From positions 2,108,001-2,172,000 of the forward strand of contig NZ_JBEPLU010000001.1 in the NCBI RefSeq assembly GCF_040545335.1: a stretch of 64,000 bases of DNA, in the 5' to 3' direction. Below the pieces are notes generated by a model. That model was given only the letters and a program-made list of their open reading frames with translations, was not told the DNA's origin and made no database searches. This DNA comes from Phenylobacterium koreense. Its GTDB lineage: Bacteria > Pseudomonadota > Alphaproteobacteria > Caulobacterales > Caulobacteraceae. The position numbers and the translations under genes are program-made. Shown here one piece after another: positions 30,797 to 40,422 of the stretch; position 1 is the first letter of the stretch, and each line of letters begins with the position of its first letter.

Positions 30797-31420
30797 TTAG
30801 GCCTCGGCCTGGGGCAAGGCCTTCAGGCCGCCCTGGATCATCGCGACGGCGAAATCCGTGGCGCCGCGCACGTCGATGGGTCGGCGCGCGAGCATCTTTT
30901 CTCCGACGTCCCGGGCGATGGCGATGCAGGCGGCGGCCACGTAGTCGGGGTCGGCGGCGGGTGCGCCCCCGCGGGCGATCTCCTCGACGATGGCCTCGCG
31001 GACCTCATTGAAGACGGCGGCCATCTCCGGCGTCTCGCCGTGCACATGGGGCTGGATCTCGCCGGGCGGCCGCTGGCTCAGCCAGGACTTATGGGCGTCG
31101 GCCAGGAAGAGGTAGTAGGCCTCGATCGCCGCACGGACGAACTCCTCCCAGTCGGCGGACTGGGCGCGCTGGGCTTTCAGCAGCGGCGCGAACTGCCGCG
31201 CGCCCTCGCTGGCCAGGGCCACATAGACCTCGTCCTTCGATTTGAAGTAGTTGTAGAAGGTGCCCGCCGCGAGGCCGGTGCGGCGGATGATGTCGCGCAC
31301 CGTCGCGGTCTCGTAACCCAGCTCCCCGAACACTTCCCGCGCCGCGTCCAGTATGGCCTGGCGATTGGCGACCTTGGTGAGTTCGCGCTTGCCGGGAGGA
31401 AGGACGGCGGCTTCGGACAT
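30797..31420 (-). CDS. TetR family transcriptional regulator
   Basis: 207 residues. N-terminal TetR helix-turn-helix (AILDAAREVFGELGYETATVRDIIRRTGLAAGTFYNYFKSKDEV), then a helical ligand domain of unknown specificity. It heads a three-gene operon with the esterase and the quinone-reductase-like enzyme, so it probably represses that operon and responds to their substrate. Start ATG at 31420. Confidence 0.93.
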   Translation of the reverse strand: MSEAAVLPPGKRELTKVANRQAILDAAREVFGELGYETATVRDIIRRTGLAAGTFYNYFKSKDEVYVALASEGARQFAPLLKAQRAQSADWEEFVRAAIEAYYLFLADAHKSWLSQRPPGEIQPHVHGETPEMAAVFNEVREAIVEEIARGGAPAADPDYVAAACIAIARDVGEKMLARRPIDVRGATDFAVAMIQGGLKALPQAEA

Positions 31421-31510
31421 GCTCGTGGCGGGGCTCGCAAAAGGTGACGACCGTCATACTAGAACCGCCGCCGAGCCGAAGCCAATTGCGGAGATGAACC
31501 TTGCGCGACG

Positions 31511-31538
31511 AAAAAAGGGGGCGCCTTCCGGCGACCCC
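31511..31538 (-). terminator. Terminator of the chemoreceptor gene
   Basis: On the minus strand, GGGGTCGCC-GGAA-GGCGCCCCC (one T/C internal mismatch) is followed by TTTTTT. It lies 27 bp past the stop of the methyl-accepting protein. Confidence 0.85.
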
Positions 31539-31564
31539 TTTCCGTCCGGGCGTGTCTTGCCGTT

Positions 31565-33502
31565 CTAGAACTCTTCCCAGCTTTCCTCGTCGGCATGGGG
31601 CGCGGCGGCCAGGGCCGTGGCGCCGCGGGTCATGGGGCGCGGGGCTGCGGTGGGCCGCGGCTGGACCTGCGTCACCGTGCGGGTGGCGAGCTGGACGCCG
31701 CCGTTGCTGACCTTGAAGCGGGCCACCAGGCGGGCCAGTTCCTGAGCCTCGTCGGCCAGGACGCGGCTGGCGGCGGTCGATTCCTCGACCATCGCGGCGT
31801 TCTGCTGGGTGACCTGGTCCATCTGGTTGACCGCGGTGTTCACCTGACCGAGGCCGAGGGCCTCTTCCTTGGCGCTGGCGGCGATCTCGCCGACCACGTT
31901 CGAGATCTCGGCGACCTGGCGCACGATGCGCTCCAGCGCCTTGCCGGTTTCCCCGACCAGGTTGACGCCTTCGCTGACCTGGGCCGAGGAGGCCGAGATC
32001 AGCGTCTTGATCTCCTTGGCCGCTTCCGCCGAACGCTGGGCCAGGGCCCGCACTTCGGAGGCGACGACCGCGAAGCCCTTGCCGGCGTCCCCGGCGCGAG
32101 CCGCCTCGACCCCGGCGTTCAGGGCCAGCAGGTTGGTCTGGAAGGCGATCTCGTCGATCACGCCGATGATCTGGCTGATCTGCTTGGCGGAATGCTCGAT
32201 CTGGCCCATGGCCTCGATGGCGCGGTTCACGACCACGCCGCCTTCCTCGGCGTCGGACTTGGCCGAGGCGACGGCCTCGCGGCCATGGCTGGCGCCGTCC
32301 GAAGTCTTCTGTACGGTGGCGGTGATCTCATCCAGCGCCGCGGCGGTTTCTTCGAGAGTCGCGGCCTGGTGCTCGGTGCGGCGCGAGAGGTCGTCGGCCG
32401 AGGTGCTGATCTCGCCCGCGCCCGACTGGATCGAGGCGGTGGCGCCGGCGATGGCGCTCATGGCTTCTTCCAGCTTGGCCGAAGCGGCGTTGAAGTCGTC
32501 GCGAAGCTTGCGGTAGTCGCCCGGGAATTCGGCCGACAGGCGGAAGGTCAGGTCGCCGCCAGCCAGGCTGTCCAGCGCCTGGGCCAGCGAGTTGACGACC
32601 ATCGCCTGTTCCTCGGCGATGGCGGCCGCAGCTTCGGCGTTCTGGCGACGGGTGGCTTCGGCGGCGGCCTCGGCCTGCTCGTGCTCGACCCGCAGCTTTT
32701 CCAGGTGCAGTTGGTTGTCGCGGAAGACCGTCAGGGAGGAGACGATCGCGCCCAGCTCGTCCTTGCGCGCCAGGGCGTCCAGGTCGATGCCGTTGTCGCC
32801 GCGGGCCAGGGCCTCGGTGGCGTTCGCGATCCGCTTGACGTCCTTGCGCAGCATGGTGGTCAACGCCCAGGCCAGCAGGCCGGCGATCAGCAGGGTCGCC
32901 AGCGCCGCCACGGCCTGCACCATCTGGGCGGTGGTGGAGCGCTGTTCGCTCGCCGCGGCGTTGGCGTCGGTGACCGCGCGATTGGCTTCGACGATCTTGT
33001 TCAGGGTGCCGCTCATCTTCGTGTACTCCTCCTCGAAGGGAGCAGCGAAGCCGGCGGCGGTGCCGAAGTCGGTGGTGATCATCGCCGCGATCACGTCCAG
33101 CGCGTCGCGGGTCTGCTTCAGGGCCTTGGTCAACTCGTCGAAGGTCTTCTTCTGCGAGGGGGGCGCCTTGGCGGCGATAGCCTGCACTTCCTTGGTGATG
33201 GCGTCCACCTCGGCCAGCATGGCCTGGCTCTCGCCCTCGATCTTGTCGGTGTCGATCGAGGCGGCCTGGTGGGTCAGCAGGAAGTAGAGCTGGCCGTGCA
33301 CGGCGGTGATCCGTTCGGACACCTTCTGCAGGCGCAGGCTGTTGGGCATGTCGACCTCAGCGACCTGCTTCAGGTCCTGGGCCTGGCCGCGTTGGATCAT
33401 CACGGCGCCGCCGGCCGTCAAGGCCAGCATCACCAGTGCGAACGCAGGTGCGAAGCCGATCTTCGCGATCAGCGGCAAATCAACAAGCCGAAAGCGCTTC
33501 AC
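31565..33502 (-). CDS. Methyl-accepting chemotaxis protein
   Basis: 645 residues: TM1 (about 13-32), a periplasmic helical bundle (about 33-193), TM2 (about 195-215), HAMP ([21 protein letters not shown] region), a second HAMP-like segment, and the long signalling coiled coil with the conserved hairpin [27 protein letters not shown] in part and [17 protein letters not shown]. The C-terminus ends ESWEEF, matching the xWxxF tether that recruits CheR/CheB. The start is GTG at 33502 with GGGGGAA upstream. The ligand is unknown; the four-helix periplasmic domain may sense small molecules. Confidence 0.95.
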   Translation of the reverse strand: MKRFRLVDLPLIAKIGFAPAFALVMLALTAGGAVMIQRGQAQDLKQVAEVDMPNSLRLQKVSERITAVHGQLYFLLTHQAASIDTDKIEGESQAMLAEVDAITKEVQAIAAKAPPSQKKTFDELTKALKQTRDALDVIAAMITTDFGTAAGFAAPFEEEYTKMSGTLNKIVEANRAVTDANAAASEQRSTTAQMVQAVAALATLLIAGLLAWALTTMLRKDVKRIANATEALARGDNGIDLDALARKDELGAIVSSLTVFRDNQLHLEKLRVEHEQAEAAAEATRRQNAEAAAAIAEEQAMVVNSLAQALDSLAGGDLTFRLSAEFPGDYRKLRDDFNAASAKLEEAMSAIAGATASIQSGAGEISTSADDLSRRTEHQAATLEETAAALDEITATVQKTSDGASHGREAVASAKSDAEEGGVVVNRAIEAMGQIEHSAKQISQIIGVIDEIAFQTNLLALNAGVEAARAGDAGKGFAVVASEVRALAQRSAEAAKEIKTLISASSAQVSEGVNLVGETGKALERIVRQVAEISNVVGEIAASAKEEALGLGQVNTAVNQMDQVTQQNAAMVEESTAASRVLADEAQELARLVARFKVSNGGVQLATRTVTQVQPRPTAAPRPMTRGATALAAAPHADEESWEEF

Positions 33503-33740
33503 TATAATTTCCCCCGACTACGGATAGCCATTGGCGCATCATGCCGGGAGGTTGCTAACCAATCGTCACTGAAATCGCGGAATTTCTAGGGTCGGGTTCG
33601 CATAATAGATATAAAGACAGTTCCGAGGTGCCGCTGTTGGTTATTTGAGATTAACCACGATACACGCGTAAATCTCAGATTCTTTTAACCTGGATGGCGG
33701 ATATGGAGCCTGCTCTCGTTATCTAGAAAGGAGTGGGGCG
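33503..33740. promoter_or_regulatory. Divergent intergenic region, chemoreceptor / TonB-CTD-like gene
   Basis: 238 bp, AT-rich for this genome. It contains the inverted repeat TGAGATT (33646-33652) / AATCTCA (33671-33677) with 18 bp between, a possible operator or RNA hairpin. AAAGGAG precedes the ATG at 33741. No clear sigma consensus could be assigned. Confidence 0.4.
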
Positions 33741-34049
33741 ATGAAAAATCTCATCAAGATCGGGGGCGGGGTCGCTCTCTGCCTGGCGTTCGCCGGCTCG
33801 GCCGCCGCGGCCGATTTCCAAGAAAGCATGGCCAAGTGCCTGGTGAAGCACGCCAACACCCGCGAAGCGGCCGTGGTGATGCTGGAATGCAACGCCGCCG
33901 CCGGCAAGCTCTCGGGCTGCAAGGTCCTGGAAGACAGCAAGGCGGGCAAGGGCTTCGACAAGGCCGCGCTCTGCGTCGCCGACGCTCTGCCCATGGGTTC
34001 GAAGACCGGCACGGTGAAGGTGCCGATGCGCTTCCCCGGCGGCGCCTGA
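33741..34049 (+). CDS. Small exported TonB C-terminal-like protein
   Basis: 102 residues: signal peptide (MKNLIKIGGGVALCLAFAGSAAAA), then about 78 residues. The mature part follows the pattern of TonB C-terminal domains: VVMLECNAAAGKLSGCKVLEDSKAG, then GKGFDKAAL, ending GTVKVPMRF. Two of its cysteines (in LECN and SGCK) occupy positions where Caulobacter-type TonB domains also carry Cys. There is no N-terminal transmembrane anchor or proline-rich spacer, so it cannot transduce energy by itself. It may bind TonB boxes or act as a periplasmic adaptor; this is inference. It is monocistronic with its own terminator. Confidence 0.75.
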   Translation: MKNLIKIGGGVALCLAFAGSAAAADFQESMAKCLVKHANTREAAVVMLECNAAAGKLSGCKVLEDSKAGKGFDKAALCVADALPMGSKTGTVKVPMRFPGGA

Positions 34050-34078
34050 GCCACAGTTTCGATATTTGTTGCGCATCA

Positions 34079-34104
34079 CGCCCCCGGTCCTCCGGGGGCG
34101 TTTT
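34079..34104 (+). terminator. Terminator of the TonB-CTD-like gene
   Basis: Perfect nine-pair stem CGCCCCCGG-TCCT-CCGGGGGCG followed by TTTTGCTTT, 29 bp past the stop codon. Confidence 0.85.
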
Positions 34105-34115
34105 GCTTTGTGCGA

Positions 34116-34919
34116 TTACTTGTCGACGCGGGCCAGGAAGGCCTGGGCTGCGGCCGGGGCGCGGACCTTTCCCTCGTGGATGAAGAAGACGAAGGTGTCG
34201 CGCGGACCCTCGGGCGGTCCGGTGCGGTCCACCGGAGCGAGGTCGCCTGGAACCTTGCCGTCCGCATAGCTTGCGAAGCGCTCGGCCCAGAGGTCGAGGT
34301 CGTTCGGCGCGTAGGCGGTCTCGATGTCATCGGAGCCGGTCATCAGCCGGGCGTAGATGAAGTCGGCGGTGATGTCGGCGATCAGCGGATAGGTGGCGTG
34401 GTCGGCCAGGCAGATGGCGACGTCCCGGTCGCGGCACATCTTCACGAAGGCGGGCGTCGAAAAGCTGTCGTGCCGCACCTCGACCACGTGACGCAGCGGC
34501 AGGCCATCCAGTTTCTTGGGCAACAGTTCGAGGAACGCGCCGAAGTCGTCCGGGTCGAACTTCTTCGTGCCCATGAACTGCCAGAGGATGGGGCCGAGCC
34601 GGTCGCCCAGTTCGGCGATTCCCTGGTTCAGGAATTTCTCCACCGACTCCCCCGCCTCGGCCAGCACCCGGCGGTTCGTGCAGAACCGCGAGGCCTTCAC
34701 CGAAAAGACGAAGTCTTCGGGCGTGGCCGCCGCCCACTTGGCGAAGGTCTGCGGCTTCTGGCTCGAATAGTAGGTGGAGTTGATCTCGATCGCGGTGAGA
34801 TGGCGGCTGGCATAGGCCAGTTCGTCGGCCTGCTTGAGGCCGGTCGGATAGAAGACGCCTCGCCACGGCTCGAAGGTCCAGCCGCCGATGCCCGCCCGGA
34901 TTTGACCTGCTCCCGCCAC
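34116..34919 (-). CDS. DUF72 (YecE-like) domain protein
   Basis: 267 residues of the DUF72 TIM-barrel family: GIGGWTFEPWRGVFYP at the start, AIEINSTYYSSQKPQTF, FLNQGIAELGDRLGPILWQF, and FVFFIHEGKVRAP near the end. The family's function is unknown. The start is GTG at 34919 with GAGGAG upstream. It converges with the small exported protein gene and lies 62 bp downstream of the methyltransferase gene, same strand. Confidence 0.9.
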   Translation of the reverse strand: MAGAGQIRAGIGGWTFEPWRGVFYPTGLKQADELAYASRHLTAIEINSTYYSSQKPQTFAKWAAATPEDFVFSVKASRFCTNRRVLAEAGESVEKFLNQGIAELGDRLGPILWQFMGTKKFDPDDFGAFLELLPKKLDGLPLRHVVEVRHDSFSTPAFVKMCRDRDVAICLADHATYPLIADITADFIYARLMTGSDDIETAYAPNDLDLWAERFASYADGKVPGDLAPVDRTGPPEGPRDTFVFFIHEGKVRAPAAAQAFLARVDK

Positions 34920-34981
34920 CTCGTCGCTCCTCGTCAGGGCCTGCTTCCGCGCGGGAGGTTCGCCCAGTCAGCGGCCGGCGC

Positions 34982-35860
34982 CTAGCTCTTCCTGAACAGG
35001 CACGCCACCGCATCGCTGGGCAGGATCTTCGCAAGAGGATAGGTGGCGACGGAGAAGGCGAAGGCGGCCAGTGACATCAGAAGCGGCTGGTCCTTCACAT
35101 AGCGGATGCGGGACCAGAGACCGCGCAGTTCCAGTGTCTCGAGCCGGACCTGCCGGACGGGCGCGAAGCCGTGGCGCGCGGCCGCCTGGGCGAGATTGTC
35201 CGGGGTGAAGTACCAGATGTGCGGCGAAGGCAGGTCCTTCTGCCACAGACGGTCCAAGGGGCCGCCGATCCCGAGCCGGTCGAGGATCACGGCGGTCCGG
35301 TAGAAAAAGCCCCTGCGGTCCGGACAGTTCAGGCACAGGACGCCGCCGGGCTTGAGATGGGCTGCGCAGGCGGCGAAGGCCCCGGCGAGGTCGGGGATGT
35401 GCTCCAGCACGTCGTTGAACACGATCACGTCGAACTGCTCGCCTTCGCCGAGCGCCGCCGGAAAGTACCCATGCCTGACGGATGCGCCCCGCGCGCGGGC
35501 GGCCCCGACGGTGTTGGCGTCCGGCTCGACGCCCTCGGCCGCGAAGCCCAGAGCGGCGGCGTCGCTGAGCAGAAACCCTGGCCCGCTGCCGACATCCAGC
35601 AGCCGGGCGCCTGCGGGGGCCAGGCCGCGGACCGCGTCCAGTAGCCGCTCATTGTTGATTGTCCGCGTGCCCTCGAGGCCGGCCGCCCGCAGCTCTTCGT
35701 CGAGAGCGGCCTCGGTCGGGCGTTCCGGGATCTGGATTTCCAGGTCGGATCGCAGCACCCCACATCCGCCGCAGCGGGACAGCCAGGCGCGCCGCAACCG
35801 CGCGAAGCCGCCGCCGCAGACCGGACAGGACGCGCTGTTTGCAGGCTCAGTGATCGTCAC
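34982..35860 (-). CDS. Class I SAM-dependent methyltransferase with N-terminal zinc ribbon
   Basis: 292 residues. An N-terminal four-Cys knuckle (CPVCGG and CGGCG, about residues 13-34), then a Rossmann methyltransferase domain: LLDVGSGPGFLLSDA (SAM site), VIFNDVLEHIPDL (post-II motif) and LKPGGVLCLNCP. The C-terminus has a hydrophobic stretch (LLMSLAAFAFSVATYPLAKI). Zinc-ribbon plus methyltransferase is common in enzymes of surface polysaccharide modification; the acceptor is unknown. The start is GTG at 35860. Confidence 0.87.
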   Translation of the reverse strand: MTITEPANSASCPVCGGGFARLRRAWLSRCGGCGVLRSDLEIQIPERPTEAALDEELRAAGLEGTRTINNERLLDAVRGLAPAGARLLDVGSGPGFLLSDAAALGFAAEGVEPDANTVGAARARGASVRHGYFPAALGEGEQFDVIVFNDVLEHIPDLAGAFAACAAHLKPGGVLCLNCPDRRGFFYRTAVILDRLGIGGPLDRLWQKDLPSPHIWYFTPDNLAQAAARHGFAPVRQVRLETLELRGLWSRIRYVKDQPLLMSLAAFAFSVATYPLAKILPSDAVACLFRKS

Positions 35861-35909
35861 GTCGCATCCCCCATCGCTTCACGGACCTATAGCAGGCTCG
35901 GCGCGGGGT

Positions 35910-35933
35910 GAGATGGCGCCTGGGCGCCATCTC
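35910..35933. terminator. Perfect hairpin downstream of the M28 peptidase gene
   Basis: GAGATGGCGC-CTGG-GCGCCATCTC, ten perfect pairs. It lies between the methyltransferase start and the M28 stop. There is no T-tract on the minus strand, so termination is uncertain; on the plus strand GTTTCC follows. Confidence 0.4.
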
Positions 35934-35948
35934 GTTTCCTCGCTGCGA

Positions 35949-37601
<1,653 letters not shown>

Positions 37602-37820
37602 ATTCGTTCCAAAAGGGTGCGGATTACGCGTGAAACTAGGGCCAGGGCCACGCTTTAGCCAGTGCCCTGCGACCATCTCGCCACAGAGGCGAGCTCGGCT
37701 GTGGAATATCTCCGTTGTGCAATCGACCTGTCATGCAACCGAGACTAAGAACGAAACGCCGATCTCGCGCGTTTTGCGAAGCTTGGTCCGGTCGTGGGGG
37801 CAGGTCGCGAAACGCCAGAA

Positions 37821-39272
37821 ATGAAAAGACTTATGCCTCCTTGTTTCCGTGCGGCCGCTGGCTGGGTCGGCCTGTCATGTCTGGTGCTTGCGGGCTGCGC
37901 GTCGTCGCGTGACGTCGATACGCGCCTGCCCGCCGCCTACGAGGCTCCGGCCGAAGCGACGACGCAGGACGCGGTGGATCTCGCCGCCTGGTGGACGGCC
38001 TTCGGCGACCCGCAGCTTACGGCCCTGATCGATCACGCGCTGGCTGCGAGCCCGGACGCGCGCACCGCGGTCGCCAAGCTGCGCGAGGCCCGCGCGACCA
38101 GGGCCGGCGCCCTGACGGCCTTCCTGCCCCAGGGCAATATCCGCGGCTCGGCGAGCAAGACTGAGAACGACGTCGTCGGCGGCACGGAAATCAGCATTCC
38201 GGGCCTTTCCACCTCTGGAGCTCAAGAGAATCTCAGCGCGAACTTCGATGTGAGCTGGGAGGTCGATCTCTTCGGCCGCCTGTGGGCCACGCGTCGCGCC
38301 GCCAACGCCGAAATGGCCGCCGCCCGCCTGGACTACGAGGCCGCGCGCGCCAGCCTCGCGGCCAATGTCGCCGACAGCTACTTCACGGCCCGCGGCCTGG
38401 CGATCCAGCTCGACGACGCCCGGGCGACCGAGCGTATCCAGGCCGAGCTCTATCGCATCGCGCGCATCCGGGCCGAGCGGGGTCTCGGCTCCACGGCCGA
38501 CGCTGATCGGGTGGCGGGCGAACTGGCCCAGGCCCAGAGCCAGGTCGCCGGGCTGGAAGCCGACCTGCAGGCCCAGCGCCGAGACCTGCTGATCCTGGTC
38601 GGGCGGGCCATCGAGCCGACCGCCAACCTGCCGGTGGACGCCCAGGTCGGCGTGATCCCGCAGGCGCCCGCGACCCTGCCTGGCGACCTGCTGGCCCGCC
38701 GGCCGGACGTGCGCCGGGCGGAAGCCATGCTTGGCTCGGCGCTCGGACGGCTGGACTACGCCAAGCTCGCCTTCTTCCCGACCGTGGATTTCACGCCCGG
38801 CATCGGCATCCAGAAGAGCGAGCGACCGGGCTTTTCCTCGACCATCCAGAGCTGGACCCTCGGAGGGGCGGTCACGGTCCCGGTGCTCGACATCCCGCGC
38901 CTGCTTTCGGAGATGAAGGCGCAGGACGCCCGGGCCGAGCAGGCCGCGATCGCCTATGAGAAGGCAGTGCAGACCGCCTTCGGCGAGGCCGAGAACACCT
39001 TGGTCCGCCTGGCCGCCGACCGCCGTCGCGTCGCCACCCTGCAGGACGGCGAGGCCCGCGCCCGCCGCGCCTACGAGGCGGCTCAGCGCGGCTATGTCGC
39101 CGGCTTCAACGACCTTCAGACCACGCTCAACAACGAGCAATCCTGGCGCGCCGTGCGCACCCAGAAGACCGCCGCAGAGGTCCAGGCCCTGCGCCGCGCG
39201 GTTCAAAGCTACAAGGCGCTCGGCGGCGGTTGGCCGCTGCAGTCCGCCCCGACCAACAAAGAGGCCCGCTGA
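37821..39272 (+). CDS. NodT-family outer-membrane efflux lipoprotein
   Basis: 483 residues. Lipoprotein signal with lipobox LAGC (Cys26), then the two OEP repeats of a TolC-type channel, recognisable from WWTAFGDPQLTALIDHAL, NFDVSWEVDLFGRLWATRRAA, DLLARRPDVRRAEAMLGSA and the matching second-half NTLVRLAADRR and AYEAAQRGYVAGFNDL. It forms the outer-membrane tunnel of the tripartite pump encoded by the next two genes. An upstream GTG at 37794 would add nine residues; the ATG at 37821 gives a typical signal. Confidence 0.93.
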   Translation: MKRLMPPCFRAAAGWVGLSCLVLAGCASSRDVDTRLPAAYEAPAEATTQDAVDLAAWWTAFGDPQLTALIDHALAASPDARTAVAKLREARATRAGALTAFLPQGNIRGSASKTENDVVGGTEISIPGLSTSGAQENLSANFDVSWEVDLFGRLWATRRAANAEMAAARLDYEAARASLAANVADSYFTARGLAIQLDDARATERIQAELYRIARIRAERGLGSTADADRVAGELAQAQSQVAGLEADLQAQRRDLLILVGRAIEPTANLPVDAQVGVIPQAPATLPGDLLARRPDVRRAEAMLGSALGRLDYAKLAFFPTVDFTPGIGIQKSERPGFSSTIQSWTLGGAVTVPVLDIPRLLSEMKAQDARAEQAAIAYEKAVQTAFGEAENTLVRLAADRRRVATLQDGEARARRAYEAAQRGYVAGFNDLQTTLNNEQSWRAVRTQKTAAEVQALRRAVQSYKALGGGWPLQSAPTNKEAR

Positions 39273-39273
39273 C

Positions 39274-40422
39274 GTGACCAACTCCAAGACCCTGCTGACG
39301 TTTGCGGTGGGCCTGGCCGCGCTGAGCCTCGTCGCCTGCGGGCCCAAGGAGCCGCCGAAGAAGGACCCGGCCGCGACCGCGCGGACGGTGAGCGTCGTCC
39401 GCGTCCAGGACCGCGCCATCGCCGGCTCGCTGACCGCGTCCGGCTCGCTGATTCCGCGCGAGGAGGCCGCCGTCCTGCCGGAAGTCGCCGGCTATCGGGT
39501 CAGCCGCGTGCTGGTCGAGGAAGGCGCCCAGGTGAAGGTCGGCCAGACCCTGGCCCAGCTCGACAGCGCCTTGATCAACGCCCAGCTCGAACAACAGAAG
39601 GCCCAGGCCGCCCAGGCCCAGGTCCAGGCCGAGCAGGCCGAGGCCGAAGCCGCCCGCGTGGCCGGGCTCGACGGCCAGGGCGTACTGAGCCAGGAGGCCA
39701 TCGACCAGCGCCGCTTCCAGGCCAAGTCGGCCCGCGCCACCGCCAACGCCCAGCTCGCCGCCTATCGCGACGTCCAGACCCGGGCCGGCAAGCTGGCGGT
39801 GACCGCGCCGGTTTCCGGCCTCGTCCTCTCACGCAACGTCCGCCCCGGCGATCAGTCGGGCGCCGGCGGCGAGCCCTGGTTCCGCATCGCCCGCGACGGG
39901 CAGATCGAGCTTTCCGCCGACCTGGCCGAAGGCGATCTGGCGCGGGTCCGCGTCGGCCAGACGGCGGCTGTGACCTTGCCGTCGGGCGTCACGGTCGAGG
40001 GCCGCGTGCGGATCGTCTCGCCGCAGGTGAACGCCGAGACCAAGCTCGGCACCGTGCGCATCCTGCTGCCGGTGCGCGGCGACGTCCGCGCCGGCGGCTT
40101 CGGCCGCGCGGTGTTCAAGGACGCCACCGGTCTCGGCCTGGCCGTGCCGGAGACCGCCATTCGGTATGACGCCGACGGGGCCAGCGTGATGACTGTCGGC
40201 GCCGACAACCGCGTGAGGCGGGTCAACGTCACCACCGGCGTCCGCGGCGGCGGCTTCGTCACCCTGGTGAAGGGCCCGCCGGCCGGAACGCGCGTGATCC
40301 AGAACGCCGCCGCCTTCCTGCTGGACGGCGACATGGTCAAGCCGGTCGAGGGCGGCGCTGCGGCTCCTGCGGCCGCGCCAGCGCCGGCTCCGGCTCCGGC
40401 TCAAGCTGCGGGCAAGCGCTGA
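39274..40422 (+). CDS. RND efflux periplasmic adaptor (membrane fusion lipoprotein)
   Basis: 382 residues. Signal peptide with lipobox LVAC (Cys22), lipoyl half-motifs (REEAAVLPEVAGYRVSRVLV and VTAPVSGLVLSRNVRPGDQ), an Ala/Gln-rich coiled-coil hairpin between them, a beta-barrel (DGQIELSADLAEGDLARVRVG) and a low-complexity Ala/Pro tail. The start is GTG at 39274, one base after the channel stop. It overlaps the pump gene by one base (TGATG). Confidence 0.93.
   Translation: MTNSKTLLTFAVGLAALSLVACGPKEPPKKDPAATARTVSVVRVQDRAIAGSLTASGSLIPREEAAVLPEVAGYRVSRVLVEEGAQVKVGQTLAQLDSALINAQLEQQKAQAAQAQVQAEQAEAEAARVAGLDGQGVLSQEAIDQRRFQAKSARATANAQLAAYRDVQTRAGKLAVTAPVSGLVLSRNVRPGDQSGAGGEPWFRIARDGQIELSADLAEGDLARVRVGQTAAVTLPSGVTVEGRVRIVSPQVNAETKLGTVRILLPVRGDVRAGGFGRAVFKDATGLGLAVPETAIRYDADGASVMTVGADNRVRRVNVTTGVRGGGFVTLVKGPPAGTRVIQNAAAFLLDGDMVKPVEGGAAAPAAAPAPAPAPAQAAGKR

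Noticed and set aside
37794..37820. GTG 37794 as the start of the outer-membrane channel gene
   Set aside because: It would place nine polar residues before the lipoprotein signal; the ATG at 37821 gives a normal signal.
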